From Porticoccaceae bacterium (GTDB lineage Bacteria > Pseudomonadota > Gammaproteobacteria > Pseudomonadales > Porticoccaceae), in NCBI GenBank assembly GCA_003448675.1, contig DLXZ01000107.1, forward strand, positions 7,102 to 18,780: 11,679 nt of DNA. Direction: 5' to 3'. Below the pieces are notes generated by a model. That model was given only the letters and a program-made list of their open reading frames with translations. It was not told where the DNA came from and searched no databases. The position numbers were made by a program, and so were the translations under genes. Below, piece after piece: positions 7,811 through 11,679 of the stretch (within the stretch, counting starts at the first letter, position 1; each line of letters starts with the position of its first letter).

Positions 7811-7837
7811 ATGACCGTTGATTACACTTACCCATGA
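7811..7837 (+). other. Possible 8-codon leader ORF overlapping the dusA start
   Basis: An ATG at 7811 opens a reading frame MTVDYTYP whose TGA overlaps the dusA ATG as ATGA (7834-7837). The dusA start has no visible Shine-Dalgarno sequence, so translational coupling from such a short frame is conceivable. The leader itself has no strong ribosome site either, so chance is quite possible. Confidence 0.2.
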
Positions 7838-8898
7838 CTATCATTCAGCCACCAGCCATCCCCGGCTCCGCGCAAGAGCCGCTTAACCGACGCTTTTGTG
7901 TTGCTCCCATGATTGACTGGACGGATCGACACTGCCGTTTCTTTCACCGACTTATCAGTAAGCGAGCTGTCCTGTACACGGAAATGATTAGCACCGGCGC
8001 TTTGATCCATGGCGACACCGACCACCTGCTGGACCACGACGCCCGCGAGCATCCTCTGGCCCTGCAATTGGGTGGCAACGATCCGAAACAACTGGCGCAC
8101 TGCGCCAAACTGGGTGAACAACGCGGTTATTCCGAAATCAACCTCAACTGCGGCTGCCCCAGTGACCGTGTGCAACAGGGGCGTTTCGGCGCTAGTCTTA
8201 TGGCGAAGCCGGATTTGGTTGCCTCCTGTATGGCGGCCATGCGTGAGGCCGTGGATATTCCCGTCACCATCAAGCATCGCATCGGCATCGATCGACAAAC
8301 CAGCTATCAGAAACTCGCCGACTTTGTCGGCGCTGTCGCCGAAACCGGCTGTCGCACATTCATCGTCCACGCCAGAATGGCCTGGCTCGACGGCCTGAGC
8401 CCGAAGCAAAACCGCCATCTGCCGCCGCTGCAATACGAGCTGGTCTATCAGCTTAAACGGGATTTCCCCGCTTGCGAGATCATTATTAACGGCGGCATTA
8501 CCGACTTTAAAGAAATCACGGAACATTTGCACCGCACCGACGGCGTGATGCTCGGCCGGGAAGCCTACAAAAATCCTTTTTTACTGGCCTCGGTGGACCA
8601 CGCCCTGTATGGCGAGGGGGAATCGACTATTGATCGTTTGAATGTGCTTGAGCAAATGATCCCCTATGTGGAAAACCAGCTGCAACACGGCATCCGCCTG
8701 AACCGAATCACCCGCCACATTTTGGGCCTGTTCCATGGACAACACGGCGGTAAAAAGTTTCGCCGGTTTTTAGGCTTAGAGGTCACTCGTGCCGATGCGG
8801 GCATTGAAGTGCTAGCCGAGGCACTGATGATGATGCAAAACCACACATTGCAGACTCAAGACAATAACGATGCCGAAGCCCGGTTGGCCCATTGCTAA
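7834..8898 (+). CDS. dusA: tRNA-dihydrouridine synthase A
   Basis: This 354-residue flavoenzyme reduces uridine to dihydrouridine in the D-loop of tRNA, using FMN and NADPH; DusA acts on positions 20/20a. The TIM barrel opens with FCVAPMIDWTDRHCRFF (21-37), a DusA hallmark. NLNCGCPSDRVQQGRFGA (103-120) contains the catalytic Cys108. KHR (147-149) and the DusA-specific VHARMAWLDGLSPKQNR (178-194) follow, and FMN phosphate-binding motifs are at INGG (218-221) and GRE (241-243). The ATG at 7834 has no clear Shine-Dalgarno sequence, but the N-terminus fits the family and no better upstream start is in frame. The gene diverges from the aldehyde dehydrogenase and is followed 37 bp later by a TerB-like gene on the same strand. 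Confidence 0.96.
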   Translation: MTIIQPPAIPGSAQEPLNRRFCVAPMIDWTDRHCRFFHRLISKRAVLYTEMISTGALIHGDTDHLLDHDAREHPLALQLGGNDPKQLAHCAKLGEQRGYSEINLNCGCPSDRVQQGRFGASLMAKPDLVASCMAAMREAVDIPVTIKHRIGIDRQTSYQKLADFVGAVAETGCRTFIVHARMAWLDGLSPKQNRHLPPLQYELVYQLKRDFPACEIIINGGITDFKEITEHLHRTDGVMLGREAYKNPFLLASVDHALYGEGESTIDRLNVLEQMIPYVENQLQHGIRLNRITRHILGLFHGQHGGKKFRRFLGLEVTRADAGIEVLAEALMMMQNHTLQTQDNNDAEARLAHC

Positions 8899-8935
8899 AT
8901 GCAGATCCCAAATCACCGCCATCGAAGCACAGCCA

Positions 8936-9415
8936 ATGATCAATAAAATCAAACAGTTTTTTTCCGACCACATCGCCAGCGCAGGCAACGATAGCGACGC
9001 ACCGCGTCATACTCGCGCACAAATAGCCGCTGCGGCCCTGTTTGTCGAAGTCATGGTAATCGATGCCCGGACCGCGCCGGAGGAAGAAAATACGATTAAG
9101 AATCTGTTAAAACGTCAGTTCGGTCTGTCTGCAACCGAAGCGGAGGAATTGCTTAACCTGGCCCGACAGGAAGTCGGTGAGGCCACCTCACTGTATCAGT
9201 TCACCGGCCTGGTCAACGAACAGTTTTCCGCCAGCGAAAAGTTCGACCTGCTTACGCAAATATGGCAGGTGGCCCTGGCTGATGGCCTGCTTGATAAATA
9301 TGAAGAAGGACTGATTCGGCGGCTGGCCGATCTACTCCATATCGACCATAGTCAGTACATCAAAGCTAAACACCGAGCCAGGGAATTTGCAGCGAAAAAT
9401 CACCTCACCCCCTGA
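8936..9415 (+). CDS. TerB-family (COG4103-like) small helical protein
   Basis: This is a 159-residue predicted cytoplasmic protein with no signal peptide or membrane helix. After a short MINKIKQFFSDHI opening, two similar helical halves follow: one around VIDARTAPEEENTIKNLLKR (41-60) and one around ALADGLLDKYEEGLIRRLAD (113-132). Both show the Asp/Glu-rich metal-binding-like pattern of TerB domains. Tellurite-resistance TerB gives the family its name, but stand-alone members of this type have no settled function and should not be called tellurite resistance genes. The ATG at 8936 is preferred over an in-frame start at 8870, which would run through the end of dusA and add 22 residues not typical of the family. 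Likely cotranscribed with dusA; converges with the STAS gene, whose end is 18 bp away. Confidence 0.8.
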   Translation: MINKIKQFFSDHIASAGNDSDAPRHTRAQIAAAALFVEVMVIDARTAPEEENTIKNLLKRQFGLSATEAEELLNLARQEVGEATSLYQFTGLVNEQFSASEKFDLLTQIWQVALADGLLDKYEEGLIRRLADLLHIDHSQYIKAKHRAREFAAKNHLTP

Positions 9416-9433
9416 TTTATCGCCACCCCTGAC

Positions 9434-9925
9434 TCAAACGGATACCTGATCTTCCAGATAACGAACCAGGTCGATAAAGTCCGGTTCGCAACGGGGGTTT
9501 AGTTCGATCAACAGGCGGTGGGCTTCAAGTACGTCCTCCCGAGCTCTTTGCTCGTCGGGATTACAGGGCAATTCAGCCACATCAATTTCTTCAAGATTGC
9601 GACTGCGGATGATCTCAAAATACTCATCCAGCTCCATCACCTCTATGGTTTTCAAAACACTTTCGTTACTACAAAACAATTTTGGCCGGAGACTGTACGA
9701 CTGCTGACAGGCCAGCGCCAGCTTGGCCAACAGGCCCAGGGTTGTGCTATCCAGGCCCTCGATATCACGCATATCGATAAGAACACTTTCCACACCGGGT
9801 TTGGTAAAAATGGTATTAATGTACTGGTTTAAGGAGGTGCAAAGCGTAACGCGCACATCCCCCGTCATCCGGATCAGGCAATGCCCGTCGTTTTCGCCGA
9901 CCAGGATTTTACCTTTTTCCGCCAC
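9434..9925 (-). CDS. STAS-domain anti-sigma factor antagonist-like protein
   Basis: This 163-residue cytoplasmic protein should act as the switch protein of a partner-switching pathway. Its STAS domain covers about residues 5-110. It carries the conserved IEGLDSTTLGLLAK segment (55-68), in which Ser60 after Asp59 sits where SpoIIAA-type antagonists are phosphorylated by their kinase and dephosphorylated by a PP2C enzyme. A charged C-terminal tail of about 50 residues extends beyond the STAS fold. The start is GTG at 9925, preceded by GAGGA with six-base spacing, and it overlaps the end of the receiver-PP2C gene by 17 bp, so the two are probably translationally coupled. The size and pairing resemble Pseudomonas PA2797/RssC or HsbA as I remember them. 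The target is unknown: a sigma factor, a diguanylate cyclase or another enzyme are all possible. Confidence 0.88.
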   Translation of the reverse strand: MAEKGKILVGENDGHCLIRMTGDVRVTLCTSLNQYINTIFTKPGVESVLIDMRDIEGLDSTTLGLLAKLALACQQSYSLRPKLFCSNESVLKTIEVMELDEYFEIIRSRNLEEIDVAELPCNPDEQRAREDVLEAHRLLIELNPRCEPDFIDLVRYLEDQVSV

Positions 9926-11111
9926 GGCGATTCCTCGTAATAGTCAGCAACGATACATCATCAGGCGCTTCAGTCATGGCATCGATATCGAGTTCCGCAC
10001 AGATATTCCTGTGCTCCATTCGGGCACGACCACAAGCCTCTAGCAAGGCCTGCTCCTGTTCCCTCAACGTTTCACCAGGTAGACACTCGAGCAAACCATC
10101 GGAGGCAATGGATAGCGAAAATTCCCGCGGCAGGACAACTTCGTTAACGGCCCATTCCCCTCTTTCAAACAGCCCCAAAGGTTTGCCCTTGCCTTCTATA
10201 AAAACGGCGCCGGACTCACTGACCAATACGGGCATGGGCTGCTGGGCCGCGGTCGCATAGCGCAATACATCCCGCTCGGTATCAATGGCGCCCACAAACA
10301 TGGTCAGGTGCTTGTCAACGTTCATGGCTAGAAGCTGACGATTGATGTGCTCCAACAGGCCCTCGGGCGCTCTTGTCAGGGCGTCAATATCCACTTCCTG
10401 CGTATGCCTCCGGGAGATCTGTCGCACCATGAAGCTCAGTATCACCGTAACAAAAGCCGAGGAAGCACCATGGCCGGAAACATCGGCCATGTAAAAAATA
10501 AGAAAGCGATCCAGCAACACGCTGTAACCGACGAAATCGCCGCTAAGGTAAAGTGAGGGTACGATTTTGTGTACAACTTCATAATCGCCGTAAACCAAAG
10601 CCTGCCGAGGCAAGACACTGAGCTGAACTTCCCTGCCGGCAAGTTGATCCATTTTCAGAATACTCAGACTCTCCCGCAGCTCCCGGTTGGCAGCTTCAAG
10701 TTGTTTGCGATAGGCTCGATTTTCGCGAAAAAGATCATTAAAAGAACCGGCCCGAGACAGGGCAAGCTCCATATCCGCATCACTAAAAGGCTCCATCAAG
10801 ACATCGACGGCACCACGACGAAAACTGTCGGCCACGTCCTCGGGCTCAGGCTTGCGCAGGATGGGGATAACGGCAAGGCCCGCTTCGCGGCATCGCCGGT
10901 CAAAGTCTTCGTCAATATCGACGACATGCTCCTCGGGTTCAATATCAAGGAACATTAAAAAGGGAGAGAAGTCGGAAAGCCGCTCCACCGCGGCATCGCG
11001 TGTCGGCACCTGCACTGGGACCCACCCAGCATTTTCGAGAATTTCCAGCCAGCGAGGAAAACGCTCGACGTCACGGGAGATCACCAGAACGCGCTTGTTT
11101 TCCTCCGCCAT
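9909..11111 (-). CDS. Receiver-PP2C (RsbU/SpoIIE-type) phosphatase response regulator
   Basis: This 400-residue cytoplasmic protein should dephosphorylate the STAS protein encoded immediately downstream. Residues 6-120 are a receiver domain with a possible acceptor Asp56 (FLDIEP), but the usual conserved lysine is Glu107 (MEPF) and the Thr/Ser position aligns with Leu85, so phospho-signalling is probably altered or lost. Residues 125-155 look like a coiled-coil linker. The PP2C domain (about 170-395) keeps the metal ligands: Asp192 in SGDF, Asp210 in ADVSGHG, Asp338 in ASDGL and Asp384/385 in DDVSL. There is no histidine-kinase-like ATPase domain, unlike HsbR or Shewanella CrsR. The ATG at 11111 has only a weak GGTG ribosome site. 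It lies 43 bp after mlaA. From memory, P. aeruginosa has a similar pair (PA2798/PA2797) beside its mlaA gene. Confidence 0.9.
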   Translation of the reverse strand: MAEENKRVLVISRDVERFPRWLEILENAGWVPVQVPTRDAAVERLSDFSPFLMFLDIEPEEHVVDIDEDFDRRCREAGLAVIPILRKPEPEDVADSFRRGAVDVLMEPFSDADMELALSRAGSFNDLFRENRAYRKQLEAANRELRESLSILKMDQLAGREVQLSVLPRQALVYGDYEVVHKIVPSLYLSGDFVGYSVLLDRFLIFYMADVSGHGASSAFVTVILSFMVRQISRRHTQEVDIDALTRAPEGLLEHINRQLLAMNVDKHLTMFVGAIDTERDVLRYATAAQQPMPVLVSESGAVFIEGKGKPLGLFERGEWAVNEVVLPREFSLSIASDGLLECLPGETLREQEQALLEACGRARMEHRNICAELDIDAMTEAPDDVSLLTITRNRRGGKR

Positions 11112-11154
11112 GAATCACCACACAGGTGTTTTGGCCTTAAATATTAAAGCACAC

Positions 11155-11679
11155 TCACTCGTAGTCGGCACCACCGAAATCATCCTCTACCTGCCCGTCG
11201 TTGATCAGATAGTCGCGCCGCTGCAGATAGACGTCACGAATGAAGCTGTATTTATCGCCCCTGATCAACTTCTCCGCTTCAAGCAGCTCTGCCCGGTCGG
11301 AGAGCACATTGGCGCCATATAGCTCGTTACGTGTAGGCACATGATCCACATACGCTATCGGGTTGAGGAAACTGTCGAACACCCTGCCCGGCGCGTCGCG
11401 AAGGTTACTGGGGCCAAAAAACGGCAACACCAGATAAGGCCCCTGCCCCATTCCCCAGGTTGCGAAGGTCTGACCAAAATCCTCGCCATCGGATTTCGGC
11501 AGCCCCCAGTGCTGGGCAACGTCGAAAAAACCGACCAAGCCCACTGTACTGTTAATAATAAATCTTCCACCGTCATTGCCCGCCTGGCCCAGCTTTCCCT
11601 GAAGCACATCGTTGACCACATTCAATACTTCACCAAGATTGCCAAACATTCGAGCGACACCGCGTTCGATGACGTCCGG
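11155..11679 (-). CDS. mlaA: Outer-membrane lipid asymmetry lipoprotein MlaA/VacJ, C-terminal part (runs off right edge)
   Basis: The 174 C-terminal residues of MlaA are present; the lipoprotein signal and N-terminus lie beyond the right edge, and the frame stays open through 11679. MlaA sits in the outer membrane with porins and removes misplaced phospholipids from the outer leaflet, passing them to periplasmic MlaC. Visible family motifs are the NLGEVLNVVNDVLQGKL segment, GRFIINSTVGLVGFFDVA, FGQTFATWGMGQGPYLVLPF and FGPSNLRDAPGRVFD, followed by NPIAYVD and a C-terminal RxxLLEAE helix region. The tail is acidic (VEDDFGGADYE). The stop is 43 bp before the receiver-PP2C gene on the same strand, so they may be one transcript, although no functional link is proven. 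Confidence 0.95.
   Translation of the reverse strand, partial: PDVIERGVARMFGNLGEVLNVVNDVLQGKLGQAGNDGGRFIINSTVGLVGFFDVAQHWGLPKSDGEDFGQTFATWGMGQGPYLVLPFFGPSNLRDAPGRVFDSFLNPIAYVDHVPTRNELYGANVLSDRAELLEAEKLIRGDKYSFIRDVYLQRRDYLINDGQVEDDFGGADYE

Noticed and set aside
7661..7833. Promoters in the divergent region, for example TATAAA at 7721-7726 and TAAAAT at 7754-7759
   Set aside because: The -10-like hexamers have no acceptable -35 partner at 16-18 bp, so neither could be supported as a specific promoter, although divergent promoters must exist somewhere here.
7828..8532. Open frame on the minus strand (234 codons) opposite dusA
   Set aside because: It is entirely antisense to the well-supported dusA gene and shows no recognisable domain.
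8936..9415. Tellurite-resistance function
   Set aside because: Only the TerB fold is shared; no other ter genes (terA, terC, terD, terZ) are present, so a resistance role is not supported.

Overview
The window reads as chromosomal DNA of a marine-type gammaproteobacterium of the Pseudomonadales/Cellvibrionales kind. This rests on the protein families (LapBCE-like type I secretion, DusA, MlaA) and, from memory, on the Pseudomonas-like grouping of mlaA with a receiver-PP2C protein and a STAS protein near dusA. No RNA gene, insertion sequence, CRISPR array or phage gene was seen.

Left half (1-6045, all on the minus strand): a complete type I secretion system and the start of its probable cargo. 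In transcription order these are a LapB-like ABC transporter (3874-6045), a HlyD/LapC-like membrane fusion protein (2480-3874, 1-nt overlap), a 290-bp gap with a near-ideal CRP-type palindrome, a TolC/LapE-like outer-membrane channel (837-2189), and the N-terminus of a large repeat adhesin (1-769, continuing off the left edge). The adhesin carries a PAAG motif that looks like the processing site of the periplasmic protease LapG, followed by a Calx-beta repeat of 117 residues. It lacks the folded N-terminal retention domain expected of LapA. No lapD or lapG is visible. A strong hairpin with a U-tract lies only 20 nt before the transporter start. It may terminate the upstream gene, attenuate the operon, or both.

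Middle (6197-9415): an aldehyde dehydrogenase on the minus strand, whose best start is an internal GTG, diverges from dusA (tRNA dihydrouridine synthase A) and a small TerB-family protein on the plus strand. The 173-bp region between the two annotated start options holds no promoter I could call with confidence.

Right end (9434-11679, minus strand): the 3' part of mlaA (outer-membrane lipid asymmetry lipoprotein), then a receiver-PP2C phosphatase, then a STAS-domain protein overlapping it by 17 bp. The last two form a partner-switching signalling pair with no recognisable kinase in the window. The receiver domain has lost its conserved lysine while the PP2C metal ligands are intact.

Most genes belong to known families. 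The points most worth a second look are the shortened adhesin N-terminus, the regulatory DNA around the secretion operon (CRP-like site, leader hairpin), and the kinase-less partner switch with a degenerate receiver. No wholly new system can be claimed from the sequence alone.
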